NCBI GenBank assembly: GCA_032622095.1
Contig: CP136063.1
Span: forward strand, 114,474,723-114,538,722
From: Siphonodentalium dalli
Taxonomy: Eukaryota > Mollusca > Scaphopoda > Gadilida > Siphonodentaliidae
Direction: 5' to 3'
DNA length: 64,000 nt
A model generated the notes under the pieces. It saw nothing but the letters and a program-made list of their open reading frames with translations, was not told where the DNA came from and did no database searches. Each line of letters begins with the position of its first letter. Position 1 is the first letter of the stretch. Below are positions 13,001 to 28,000 of the stretch, in pieces. Made by a program: the position numbers and the translations under genes.

Positions 13001-16000
13001 GAAATAGCTCTAAAGGGCCGGAAATAAAATGCATATCAATCACTTGTCCCAGCATGTAAATACAATTTTGTTATTTCCTTTTCGAATTTATCTTCATACC
13101 GGCAAATCACGGTCATGAGCTCTAACCAAAGGAATAAGCCATTAATTAAGCCACCAGACTATTTTATGTTATAAAAATGATATTAATGTTATTTAAAGTG
13201 AGACTGATAATGGAACATTAAACTTGCATATTAAGACACTTTGGGCAAACATTAATGTGAGGGAAAAGGGGACTATTTGGTTATGCGGAAGCACTGCTTC
13301 TTTCATTGAATATAGTCTGTTGGCAATCAGCCTTTACGTTTTCGTCTGCATATAATTTAGCAAAACAAACGCCTGAGAGAAAAAATTGTAAATTGAAATA
13401 ATGAAAACATATAAAATAAAAAGGACACATGGCTTATATGGCAAGCCAAACCGCTATTTAATATTAATTTTACTTAAGTAAAATAAAATTACACTTTATT
13501 TTACTTAAGTGAAATAAAATGTCCTTTTATTTAACTTAAGTGAAATAACGGTCATTTTTTATTTTACTTAAGTAAAAAACTATTTTACTTAAGTAAAATT
13601 TTAACCATGTTTTAACTTAAGTAGAATTCTTTTTTACTTAAGTAAAATAAAAAAAGGGCGTAACATAATGGTAATTTTATTTCACTTAAGTAAAATTAGT
13701 GTGCGTTTTAATTTTACTTAAGTAAAATAAAATGTCATTTTATTTTACTTAAGTAAAATAAAGTGTCATTTTATTTTACTTAAGTAAAATAAAACCATGT
13801 AGATGGCGCTTTATTTCACTTAAGTAAAATAAAATGACACTTTATTTTACTTAAGTAAAATAAAATGACACTTTATTTCACTTAAGTAAAATAAAGTGTC
13901 ATTTTATTTTACTTAAGTAAAATTAATATTAAATAGCGGTTTGGCTTGCCATAGGCTTATGACTGCATGCAAGAATTCTATCTTTCAAGGGTGCAAGCAA
14001 ATACTGATTTTCCACTCGCTGCATCACGCTCGTGGAAAATCTGTATTTGCTTATACCAACTCATGATAATTCTCGTATTCAGTCAAAAGCTATAGGCATC
14101 TTCTCTATATCAGAACAGAGTATCCATTTAAACTTGTGTCATGATTTAGTTGGAAAGTTTTTTAATGCTTGGCCATTTGTTGAATGTACTATCAGATCAT
14201 TTCCCCAGGTGATCTTTTATTATTCTTCAAGTGAACTGCAAGTATTTAGTCATCAAAGTATTAACATTCTTATTTCAGGATGAGAGAAGAAAACAGAATG
14301 CTTCTCCAAGAAAAAGCTGAAAATGAGCAAGTTATAAAACTGCTCGAGATGCAGAAGGAGGTTCTGTCCAAAAGTGTAAGAATCCAAACTTTTGACGAAA
14401 ATTTCTGACTAACTCCACTCTAATAAACATTGTTGGTGAACTTGTTGAGGGCAGCAAACAAATTGATATTTTCGGGGTTAACTTCAAAAAGTATTCTTAC
14501 CTCACAAATTTACTAAGATTGGTATTTCGATATATGTTTAGCCTTTTGTTTCAACGACAGATTTATGTTCAGTTGTTTGTGTACAGTAATGCCCAAACTA
14601 ATCGACTCCTTAACCACAGCAGAATTATGGATAATTTTCCAGGATTTAGTCGGAAATATGGCTTGTTGCCATTTATCGGAAAGCTCTCACTAAGAGCTAT
14701 CCGCTGAATGGCAACAAGCCATATTTCCGACTAAATTCTGAAATATTCCCAATAATTCTGCTGTGGTTAAGGAGTCGATTATTTAGGGCATTACTGTAGT
14801 TATAATAAGGAGGGTTTCATAGTGTATGGGTTCTTCATGTTCAGTTCAGTATTATAAGAATTAATATGTAGGAATACCAAATTTTCAAATTTTACTTCCA
14901 AATATTAGCTAATTTGTATTGAGAATATTTACACCTCAACAAGAAACACACTGTCTTACTGATTGTGTAGGATTGTCTGAGAAAACACACACTTCAAGAA
15001 TTGCTGCTTATTGTTCATGAAAAGCAGTTTGTCTGCCACATAATATCAGTTGTCATCACAGGCATTTTCGTTGTATAAGAGCTTTTTATTCGTTAGAGGC
15101 AGATCTGGGATGAAATTTTGTGATAAGTCAAAATAAGTACATCACTGAGAAGCTTTTTCAGAGTACTTTTCATATTTTCACAAGCCTCTGGAATGATAGC
15201 TATGTCATTGGAAAAAGATCATTCTACTTATATTTGGGAGATAAACGTACTCTGTTGAGTTGTATATTCAAGGATTCAAGCATGAGACCATTTGTGAACG
15301 AGTCTTCTTTTGTCGCCCAGTTCACAAACTGTTTTCATGCTCGAATCCCTGAATATCCAATGAAACAGGGTATGTTTTCCTCCATTGCAATTTAATTCAT
15401 CAACAAATTTAAAAGAAACTGCACAAAAAGCACATTTTATCGACATTACATGCTTTGAAGTGAGATATCCTTTTTCGGTGATAACATTTTTGGATACGTT
15501 CCATGTGGTTACTCGTAACAGCACCAGAACAACTTCCCGTTAATGTTGACTCAATTACTTGACTCCTGGCAGTGTGGTGACGTATTTTACATAGATGTCA
15601 ATGACACCATGCTCCATTAAAAATTTGTGCTTCAGTGATCAATGCTCAGGTGAATCGAAAACTAAAGTTAGCAGCTCTCGGCCAATCAAAATGCCTATAT
15701 CAGCACAAATATTCGACTTGAATTACAAATTTATATAATTCTTTCCCAATGGAATATCCCATACATTCTTGGTCATCGATAATTCCGATGACAATATTTA
15801 TTATAGAGATATCGTGTGGAAAGCCAAAATCACTATCCAGGGCTTGATTTGTAAAAAATATATGTATTAAACTAACGAAAATAATTATTCAATCTATGAA
15901 TGGTCACCTTGTGAGCCTTACTTATTAAACATACAAAACAAAACCAAGCCTACCTCTCAACTGTTGTTTATTTTTTAAATTTGTGTCATAAAATTTCTCA

Positions 16001-19000
16001 GTTTGTGAGTGTTTTCTCTGGCAAATTCTTGAAGCACCCAGTGAATTTGCTGTGCTTTCATGCATTTGATATGCTAATCTGTGTACAGTGGGTATCATGT
16101 GTACCTTGTGATGTTCAAAGCTGCTCTGTTTGGGAATCTGATTAAGTAATATACCTCAAAACTGTTTAATGTACTCTTATGCACGTTGTAGACATACTCA
16201 TATCTGAACCTTGCGTTCTCAGTTATTCTCACAACTGTTATATTTTTGTAGAGTTTAAACACTTTCACATTTCTATTCTAACATATAGTTTGTAATGTTT
16301 GCACACATTTTGCTAGTTTAATTATTTCTTAATTGAAATGAAGACATTCTTTCTTGTGTGTTCTATGAGATATATATGCATGTTGGTCGATATCAATATC
16401 ATAATCATTAATGTCGTTAGTTCTGGAAATATTCAACTAGCAGTCAAAGTAACAAGACAAGACAGCTTTCCATGAGGAGACAGGTCGAAAGGTTTCACAC
16501 TTTTCCCTTGGAACAGGTGGGAATTTGTGAAAATGTCAGGCTCTGTTTGAGGCAGATAACCATAATTTATAAAAAATACTTCAAAAATATTCTACTCCAC
16601 TACTATAGTAGAGGCAATCTATTAAAGTTTGATAATTTTTACTTTAGAGGCAGGACTACCAGTTTCAAAGTTAATTAAATGCATCGTGTTTAACTGATGT
16701 TTTGGGGATGTTATATGTAGAGTGTATTCCCACTAAATGATTGAGCCTACAATTATTCCTTTTCATGATATCAATTACAGTTTTATTCAAGTTCGTCATA
16801 AAAGATGGTTAAAATAAAATTATGATATATTACTTTCCAGGTTGGCCTTGGCTACAACTCATATGACATTTTAAAAATGATAGTCTCTGTATCGAAGGCA
16901 TTAGCTATATGTCGGGGTGCACGTGGCAGATTAGTCCCGTCAACAGACTCCAGCAACAAGTCTCACCCAGTACATGACACATATGACATAAACTCGATCA
17001 ACCATATCCTACTCCAGGCCTTTGGTGCATGCTAGCCATCTCCTCTGAACCCTTCAATGACTTCAAAACTCTCTTTATTAAACCTTTCTATACTAAATGG
17101 ATTTTCCCACCAAGTTCAAAAAGTGTACATCGGAATGGTCTACTATTGAATTGGAGGGATGTACAGGTAATATAAACAGATTATAACAGTGCAGAAGGAG
17201 TCCTATTTATTGAGGGAAATGTTCAGATAATAAGTTCAACTATTAAACAGCCTTATTGAACTCATTATCTGAAAATTTTCTATGGGAACTACTTGTAAAT
17301 GGGTATTTAGTATAGAAAGGGTTAATCCCAATCCAGATCTATAATATCAAGAAAACAATATATAGTCAGCATGAGTCTTTTCCGCTTACCGCTGTCAGCT
17401 CTTCTGTGCCACCTGTATCGTCTTCTGTCCTTTTGGGTTTTTTGAACATTTCTTGCTAGTTGTTTGATCTTGCGTTCTATATGATCTTTGAAATTTGTTT
17501 ACTTATCCTACAGGCTATTATTAATCACTCCAGCTAGTTAGAACTCAATGGAATGGTTGGAGTGAAATTTGAGCAAATGAGTTTCATATACAATTGTCAT
17601 TTGTTAAGTGGGCTGGGCAAAAAAAACTTCAATTGGTACACATTTTTATGATCTATGTAGCATTCATTTAAGAAATGGATGTTGATTTACTTGCGTTCCA
17701 GGTAGAATGGATACAAAATTAATAGCCATTTCTGATATTGACACTCAACTGTTGTGATTTAAAGAGCAATTAGTGCCAATTTTCAACGATATTCTGGTAG
17801 CGTGTTGCAAGTTGCTTCATCACAATATGAAAATAAGTTGGACATGACATGATTTCAACCAAGCAACTTCCTGCATTCAAGTTCCACAGTTTATTAAAGC
17901 AGGTCCTATCACATATGGTGAAGATTTACAACCGAGGATGTCGACATTTTGTTGAATATAAATTTTAAGAATTGTCCTTATTTACTGTAGTTTGGTGATG
18001 ATTCCTGTTTGGCTGTGTGTTAAATTGGACCGAAGCTATTTTGATTTTTGAATCATGCGTAATCACTAGTGCTCTGGCACCATGGATATATATTTCCCTG
18101 CTTGTTGTTGATTCCCCTGTGTTGTCTGATCTATAAAGTATCTTGGAATCCACAGAGACAATGATATTGATTCAAATCAAGAACTTGTAATACTTGTAAT
18201 ACTCGAAATAAATAGAATCACGAAGAATCTTCTTAAACCACTACAAGGCTTTAATATTTTTCAGGTATCGAGCTTTGTGCTACATGCACTGAGAACATAT
18301 TCTTCTCAAACTCTTTATTTCAGAGCTTTTCTTTAGTATCGTTTTATCTTCAGCTTGTTGCTTCTGTCGCAAATAGATTTTCCTCATCTTCTTTATATAA
18401 TGAATTTGTTAACTTTTTTATGATTTGTTTCACAAGCTTGATTGTGGCCAGTGTAATTTGACAAGTCTTATTTAGGAGATAAATGTACTCCAGCTATTTC
18501 ATTGGATATTCAGTGATTTGAACATGAAAATGGTTTGTCGAGTTCACAAACTGTTTTCCTGCTGAAATTCCTGAACATCCAACGAAACAGGGTATATTTA
18601 TCTTGACTATAAATCAATCCACCAAAATGTTTATAAGAATTGACACAAAAAGCATATTCTAGAGGCATTACATGAAGTGAGGTTTCCGGAGATCAAATCT
18701 CTGGATACGTTCCATGGAGTTACTCGGAGCAGTGCCCGAACAACTTTCTGTTATTGATTATAGTAAACAACTTTCCAGTTGAACTCGGTTACGCAACGCC
18801 TGGTAGCACTTTGATGTATTTCACACACGTTGTCAATAGCAGTGTGCTCAATTTAAAATTGGTGCATGCTTCAGCAGACGATGCTGGTTAATTGGAAAAT
18901 AAAGTTAGCCGCTCTTGACCAATCTGAATGCGTGTTTTAGTGACAAATCTTGAATTATGATCACAATTGCTCTATCATTAAGGATGTGGTCTCCTTTCCC

Positions 19001-22000
19001 TGAATACATGAACTGTGACATGTGCATGCTTTCCAGGTTAGCCCTTTCTATACTAAATGGATTCTCCCATCAGTCATAAAAGTATACATTGGAATGGTCT
19101 TATTATTCATTTGAAGGGGAGTTCAGGATAAATGAGCCGAGTCGACATACAAAAATATAATACAAGTACAGAATGATTCCTATTCAGTGGGCGGAAATGT
19201 TCAGATAATAAGTTCAATAAACAACCTATGGGATCTACTCGTCATTGAGTATTTAGTATAGATAGGGTTAAGCAATTGTTTCCCAGTTGTTTTCAGGACA
19301 ATTGGTGCAAATTTATCATTAAAATAAGTTTTGTAAAATAAACAGCTTTTTACAGTGTTATTTGGGAAGAGAGACCTCATCTATTATATATTTTGGAAGA
19401 TCTGTGTGTGTGTGTGTGTTCGCGATGGACTCGAACACGGCTGGACCGATTTCGACCAAACTTGGTACGGACACGTAATTCGACCCGGGAACGAACATGG
19501 GCCTATTGATTTTCAGATCCGAGGTCAACTTTTCACGTGCCGAGGTCAAATCTGTTTTTACGATGTGTTACGGGACTTTCATTTGAGTTCGGTGCTTACA
19601 AATCGATTCGAAACAGCGCGAATAATAAAATGCCAGTCATATATAATGACACTGTTATAATCTGTCATGCTTCCTCTTTCCAACGATATATAATGCGTAT
19701 GTATCCGTTTTAGTTATCTGCCTCAATTATCAAGAAGAAGTGGTACTATCTTCCATCAGGATAAAAACAATGCGTAACTTCTATGACGTCGTTAGAGGTC
19801 ATAACGTTAGATCACGTTAACGCAAAACCGGCCGATGCATTTGACTGTTTCAGACTTCTTGGCGATATCTCGGGCACCGATGGTAATTTATCTTTACGTT
19901 GAAACTTGATAATTAATGAGCGTGTGTATTATACGAGGCGCGTATATATACTTGAGTGGAAATCAAATCGGGTTAAACAGGCTGATTTTTACGGACGAAA
20001 TTTGATGCATAGGGTATCTCGGTATCCGCTGGGCCGATTTCCCGGTATCCGCTGGGCCGATTTCCACCATTTTTGGGTGTTGGTGTTTGACCCCACCTGA
20101 CATTGACCTTCAAAATGGTCAATTCAAGGTCAAAGCCCGGACGAAGTCGGGTCACCTTCTAGTTTTAATATATTTTATATTCATTGGAATTATTGACGGA
20201 GTGCAGATTAAACTGTCTAGCGTTTTCACAAGATATTATTATACCATATATGAATGTATGTAATGTACAGTATAGATCTTACATACTTACTAATACAACA
20301 TAAGACCTTTAATATCATAAGAAATTTTACCTACTTTCCACCACCACTGAAGCCTTCTATCAGTTATTTTATTATTCAAAATCACTACATATATAAGTAA
20401 CTTGGAAAGGGTGCAGCATATTAACAGTAGACAATATATATTTTCTTCCCAGACACATCCAGTGACGTATGAATTTTACAAGTTTCTTGCAAAAGAAGGA
20501 AAAGGTCAACCTTCAGACGTTCCTGGCGATTGAAGAATTCATTGTGTTCGTTTCATTCATATATTAATACACATGTTTTTGATAGATTTGGCAGGTTTTT
20601 CACCCATTTGCAATTATAATTATCATTATCGGCTTTTCAATGACGTGAATCTGAGAAAGTCCCAAATATCTTCTCAAGCATTAGGGCAGTTAGATGGATT
20701 TTCACCAATGAATATGGAATATGTTTCCCACCAATATCAAATGAGTTATGAATTATAAATACTGATAATACTGTAAGGCTATTTGAACTGGATATCACCT
20801 GTTCTTGGCAACATGCCAAGTCAAGCCAGAGATTTAAAACACAGATTTCTTTAACTATCAAATCATTAATCACTAGGAGATGGGCTATCAGATTTAAATA
20901 TATAAATATGGAAAAGCCAGTTTTTGCCTGTCGTATCAAAGAGTTATCCCTCTCTGATCATCTCGAAATATTGATTTATGGACTCAGTTTCTCAATGTGT
21001 CATAGCTCAATGAAACTTTGCAGGAAGATTACACATGAAGATATATAATCTTCCACTTGTAATAAGTGAGGGTGGTTTACTCGTGTATCTCTGTCTGGAG
21101 TTATTCCTCTTTGTAAAATTGGAAATGTTGAACTTTGTGCTGAGTACCCTTCATTTGCTAACAGGAATTTAAATTTTGCAAAAAAAATCAGGAATTTTAG
21201 AATACATGTACTGTTCGGTTGGTGCAATATCTAGTTTTAGGATACTTATTGACTCTTAGGTGACGTTTACACATAGCCGGCGAAGCCGTTACCCGGCGAA
21301 CCCGTTAGCCGGCGAAGGTTGGGCAGAGTGTTTACACATCGCCGGCGAAGATACGCATATATTCACGTGTCTCCTTTACTTGTTAATAGTTTTCGTTTTA
21401 GTTCTCACCGAACTGCAATATGATATTGCTGTACACCTGTAAACATCTAGCCGCTTCCTGTTAGAGATATGGTTGGGCAGTATAGTGAAATGGAACTTTT
21501 TAGAAATGGAAATGCTGAAATATTAATATCTATAACTCAAACTTTCAGGTATTGCTATTGGTAATTTTATAGATATTTAAAAAACATTGTTAATGGTTTG
21601 TTTGGATTCATATACAGCCTGTGAAGTGAGTGTCGCACCAAAAGCATGGCCATTGTCAGTTTTGAGATCTTTTCGTCGCATACATCTACAAATTGGTGTC
21701 TAATCATTCGGATTGGATTTTATATTATATAGATAAGTTTCAACATCGCGAAGCAAATGGGACACATTTTCCGTTTGCACATTATACAATAAAATATGTT
21801 TTTCATTTTACTCGGGCGTTCACCATGTCCATGTATACAGGGCCGTGGCGATGGGTGTCTCATCCCAACTTTAATCAAAATATTCAAAAGCTGGAAATTT
21901 CATACCTGACACGGCAATAGTTGGACATTTGACATCAGCAATATGTTGAAATTGTTCTCGTAGTTTTATTTTCAACAATTTGTTATGGGTGATTTCTATA

Positions 22001-25000
22001 GGCAACATTTGCTTATTTTGTTTACCAAATTGTTGGACTGAAATGACCATCAGTTGGAAATGATCCAACCTTATTAGAGGTGCGTCAAGTTTGGAAAATG
22101 TCCAACAATTGGAAATCTTAAGGCTGGATGCTAGGGTTTTGCAATTTTCAGGGTTCAGATTAAAAAAAATTCTCACACCTGGCCATAACCACGGTCGGTC
22201 GATAAATTCCAAAGATGAACAGTCCCACACTCAGATTTATATTATTGAACTAATTGTCTATTAAGTTTGAATCCATAGAAACGTGCCATCCCATTTCCTC
22301 CATATATATATATATGGACATACATGTACATGAATTAATTCCCTCGAATGCGCAACAAATGTACCATGCACATGCAGAGTACGTGTACCATCATCTGTTA
22401 GTATTTATGATAATAGCTTATAACCAAGGTGCATGACCATCTACCTGACAGCTGATTAGAGACAATCAAACTGGCACACTGACCAATATATATACACAGG
22501 TGAAAAGCGGGCTGGTCTATCAGCGATTGCACAATAATATTGTTCGAGTTAATTGTTGAAAGGAAATCACCCATGACGGCATGACCCCAGATAAACATCT
22601 AACTTAACCGCCGAGCGCATTAGAATCCATACGACAATCAGGTGCTTGTACTAAATCATTTTATCCAACAGTTGAAAACCGTATAGCTGAGTATCCGGAT
22701 AGCCGTAATTCTTATCCGGCGAAGTATAAACACTCTATTGTTATCGCTGCCGGCTAAAGCGAATGCGATCTTCGCCGGGTAATGTATAAACACCCCCTTA
22801 GTGACAGACAGAGAACGTCCTGTTGTAATATTCAGTTAAAACGGTTGTTTATTGAAATTTTTTTGGGATTATATTCAGTTGTCAAAAGAAGGATTAATTG
22901 TTGCAATAAATTAAATAATTAAGAAGATCGTTGTGTCAAAACATTCATTTGGAAAAAGGAAATGGCCATTTCATTCTTAAAAATTATTATTTATAATAGT
23001 ATTACTTGTCAATAATTATATATCCAAGTACATGCTGTGATTATATACATAAGTTTAGTCTATAAAATAATAATGTTTGGTCTATATTTCACATGTTCCT
23101 ATATTAATCAACCGATTTTATACCCTTTGTTTGCATTTATGATTTTCAATTGATGGTATATCATATAATATAATAGTTCAAAACTGTAATATGCTGAATG
23201 CACTTTAGTTTTCTCAGTCATTGTGCTTATAGGTTATTAATATTATTATATTGGTCAGTCTGTCTCTCCTTAAAAATTCATAATCCAGTAAATCATAGGG
23301 TCAGTTTCAGCAATGTGGCATCCATAGATGATTCTATTAACCCTTTCAGTGCCAGGGGCCGATCTCATCGGCCCTAATTTACGGTCTGTAGAGCCATAAA
23401 ACAAATTTTTTTTTCGATTTTTTTTTTCGAATTTTTTTTTTTGGGGTTGAATTTTTTTTGGTATGCTTAAGCATGCTATAGCGAATTTAAAAACAAACTG
23501 GATAAAACCTTAGGGGCATGTTATAAATTAAAACTATCACCAAGTATTCATAGTAATAATTTTGATGCCCATAAAAAACGTAAGATTCCCTGGCAAAAAT
23601 AAGTCTGTTAAAGAATATAAGAAAAAATTATTAAAATTGTAAAAAATTGTAAAACATAATAACTAATGATGAAAAATTGTTAGGCCAATGCATTCTCTTA
23701 TATATGCGAGGCGACCTATGGTCGACTCGCATATATAAGAGAATGCATTGGCACAGGGTATATGGGTTGATACAAAAATCGGACCTGGCACTCAAAGGGT
23801 TAATAGTTGGAATGCTGAAACATTGTTGTATATTGAGGCATGTATGCTTTTTGAAAGTTTTAGTTTCTTTCTTCAAGTGTGATTGCGTTAAAACATTTAA
23901 AACAAAAGTCATCTGCCTTTTAGCATAAAAATTCTGATTTGTTGATATTATAGGAAAGATTCCCAAAGGGCCTTGGATCTGAATTTTGACCATCACAGAC
24001 CTGAGAATGCGTAAATTTCCATATGAGGGCCTTGAATAGCATTGTTTTTCATTGGTGTATGCGCTGCTCACTGAATGCCTAATTTGAGATCTTTATAAAA
24101 TAAAAATCGACAAGAAATCCTCTGAATATCAATGAATTTTTAAAAAGTAGCCTTGGGAAAACTATGACCTGTGTTGTAGGTGTTGCCAGGGTTCTAAACC
24201 TTGCTATTTTGCCAGCCGAAAACAAAAATTTATACTATGTGGTACACATTTACGGGGTGTCTCACCCACCCCCTCCCCCCAACATTGGATAAAATGTTCA
24301 ATAGTTAGAAATTTCATGGTGTGACACACAAGTCTTCAAATAGTGTGTCTGTCATTAGAAGAATGAGGACCTCAGAGGGTAATTTAGTGAAGCTATCCCA
24401 CATGGTGGGCTAGCTTTGCCAAATTCACCCTCTGGGAACCTCATTCTGCTTAGACCTCATCTGCTATGGGAGACCTAGGATCAGATTGATTTTCCCCAGT
24501 TGACGTTGGTGATGTTCACCCATTAGTCACCTTGATTATGCATTTTATATTCTGCAAATTAGCGGATATAAAAACCTTCCAGAAGGGAAAAAGTAACTAA
24601 AATCAGTGTTAATCTGAGACTTCCCAGAATATGAGGCCTAAGCAGAATGAGGTCCTCAGAGGGTGAATTTGGTGATCCTAGCATGCTGTGCGGGACAGCA
24701 TCATTAAAGACACCCTCTGGTGACCTCATTCTGCAAATGACAGACACTCTATAACCAGGTTTGGTGACACAATATCAGTTGGATATTTCAGACCAATTGT
24801 AAGTTGAAATTGTTCTGATAAGTTTAATTTAGCATGAAATTTGTTGTTTTTAGACCAAATGTTAAAAAATTTTCAACTTGCAGCCAATTTATTGGTCTGA
24901 AATGGCTGCCAGTTGGAAATATCCGACCATTAGGGGGTGTTAATTGGGTTGGAAACTCTTGAAGTACCAGTCGGAATATTGTAACCCAATGTTGTGGGGT

Positions 25001-28000
25001 GCGAATGGTGTGTCCTGATCTTGGAAATCCTGGTCTGTTCCAACAGGGTGGGGGCAGTGCAGTTGAAAATTCTAAGGTGAGTTATTTAACAAGGTGGATC
25101 CATGCTACTGATGAAAGAAACTGAGACTTGTAGAAACATACACTTTCTTAATCTTATTTTATTTGTTTACTACGCAACATGTATGTTTGTTATTCCATTA
25201 TATTAAGCCATATTAAAGTGTTGAGATTAAATAGTTCTTATGTTACAAGCCCATGTAGCAAGGGATAGAAATACATTGATTTTCTTGCTTGCTTTGGTTC
25301 TCAGTTTAGAAATTTGCCTCAATTTTGTCAATGCTAGCAATTTAACCTGAAACACAATACTTCAATTTAAAGTAGAGACAATGGTAGAGACACATTGATT
25401 TTCTTGCTTGCTTTGGTTCTCAGTTTAGAAATTTGCCTCAATTTTGTCAATGCTAGCAATTTAACCTGAAACACAATACTTCAATTTAAAGTAGAGACAA
25501 TGGTAGAGACACATACTAACCTAATTGTCATACATAGCTTGGTAGACTAACATGCACTTTTAAACTTTGCTTGTCTTGGAGATATCCTCTATGCAAATAA
25601 TAAATATCAGGATATAATAACATGATAACTTCACCATGGCTTAAATGAGACAATTACGTAAATTTCTAGCTTTAAATTCTTTACTTCAATTAATACCCTG
25701 GATTTAGTGTATGGCAGGTTTTGAAAAAAAATTATTTTAAAAAGTGGCCTAGATTGATAGATATCTAAAACTGAAATTGCCTTCTCCAATTTTGAAAGCA
25801 GAAATTGAGTTTAGTAAAAGTTCTAGTTGAAAGTAATTTGGTGACATGTTTGAAACAGAGTTCATGTGCCTGCAATGTAAATAGATCTAACATGTCCCTA
25901 TAATATAAGCTGCACCTTCAATCAAAATATTCCTGGTTCAACAGATCAAAAATATAAGGTGGAACATGGGTGAATGTATGTTCATAGTTAAAGATAAGAA
26001 CAATCCATATCTTTTAATATTGTTTCACTTTGTGAGTGCCCAGTATACTATTGACATTTGTAATACTATCCACTACTTTCTTTACTGGCTGCTATATGGT
26101 TCTGAATTAACTGTGCTTTTCATATTTCTTCTATGAACCAGACATGCATTTCGTCTCCTGCTGTGCTCTTTAGTGTTGACAAACTTGATAAAAATACCAA
26201 CCACTTTTTTCTCAGAACGGAATCTCTGACCAATAAATGTTGATCTTATGCTACTCAAAGCATACTGAATTCCATCAAGAGGCTAAGAAATACTTCCCCA
26301 TATATCCTGAGACATCAAATTCTTATACTTTTGCAGCTGATCTGAGTCCTCAATTGCTATGACAGACCCAGTTTACTATGTGCCTAACTGTATTGTCATA
26401 CATTTCTAATAGTATTACCTTCAAACATTAAACAGGCCAGGGCGCCTTCTAATTACTCTGCAAATACCTGTAGCTAAATAATATCAGGTAAATTTGCTAA
26501 ATGTCAAAGGGGCTGGCAAACTCAATAGAAAGGGTGTGGTCAAAACACAAAGTGGGGGGAGCATACAATAGAAAAATCAGATGCTGATAAGACATCCCTG
26601 TTAATTTTTTTCCAAAAATACTTTGATTGACAATGTCTATCATCTTGAGTGGCATGCATTATTCACACTTTTATGCCGGAACTTGTTTGAAATTGTTATT
26701 GTATGATTATAGTGCTTGTTAGGCTCACAATTGATTTTTTGCATCAAACGACAATAGTATATTGTATCGATGTTATATCACGAGAAGATTCAAGTCAAGA
26801 CAGGCCCAGTGATTTTCCAATACCCCACCAGCGTTATCTGCGCTCTGACCTATTGTAGCTTAACTATTTATTCTGCATTATTCATAGGCACTATGATGCC
26901 ACTTAATGCTGGAGAGTCTGAAGTACCCTCTACCTGTGGTGATTATTTATCCTGATGACCATTGATTTTTATAGCTTTTGTGTACCATATATAATATTAA
27001 ATACCCTGCAGCCATTTGAACATTACTAGCATTATACAGTAATGTTCTAAATAATCCACACCTAAACAACAGATATTATGGGAAATTTTTTCAGGATTTA
27101 GTCGGAAATATGGCATGTTGCCATTCATCGGAAAGCTCTCGGTTATGGCTTGCTGCCTTTCATCGGAAAGTTCTCGGTGAGAGCTTTCCGATGAATGGCA
27201 ACATGCCATAACCGAGAACTTTCCGATGAATGGCAGTAAGCCATATTTCCATCTAAATCCTGAAAAATTTCCCATAATTCTGCTGTGGTTAAAGGGTCAT
27301 ATACTTCGGGCATTACTATAGGCAATATGAAAGATCCATAGTTATTCATAAATTACTTGTTGTGCTATTTTTTTTTTCTACATTTCTTCATGGTGGTCAT
27401 TAAATAATAAACTCTTCCAAGAGATCAAGATAATAATCATTTAAAATTAATTAAATAAGACTGTTCCACTGAAAATGTTATGGCATAATACAACTTTAAT
27501 CCTATAAATTAAATACATAGATCATAGTTATCTGGTCGAAACAAATATCTCAAGTGAAAAATTGGGGTTTCTCTGTCTGTTGCTGTATGATCTCAACATC
27601 TCTTCCAGAGGTGCCGTGGTGGGAGCCCCTCCTGCCCTCACATAGTCCCCTTGATAGAATGGCAAGAAATAACTTGTATATGAATTAAATACAGCATTGT
27701 TATATTGTCCAAAGAAAAATTAATATATCCATTTTAATACCTTAGTATGAGCCTGTTCCTGGAAAGTGCTTTAAAATGTATGGTTAACAAAATTGGCACT
27801 GAAAAAAAAAAAATCCCTTTTCAGGAAATTGTACCCCTTGTCCTTGGTTTCTTCCGCCACCACTGATCTCCTAAGCCCCTTCTACGCTTAAAATGGCTTC
27901 TCCCATTCAGTTATGAAAGTATATATCGGAACAATCTATTATTCATTTGAATAAAAGCATTAGACAGACATAATAATACAAGAGCAGAATGATTAACATT

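Noticed and set aside
21871-22230. Minus-strand open frame of 119 codons
   Set aside because: Lies inside a Harbinger-like element, resembles other non-coding repeat sequence, and shows no recognised domain.
23677-23928. Frames beginning MLGQCILLYMR here and near 60797-61030
   Set aside because: Both are translations of the CTCTTATATATGCGAG hairpin shared by MITE families B and C.
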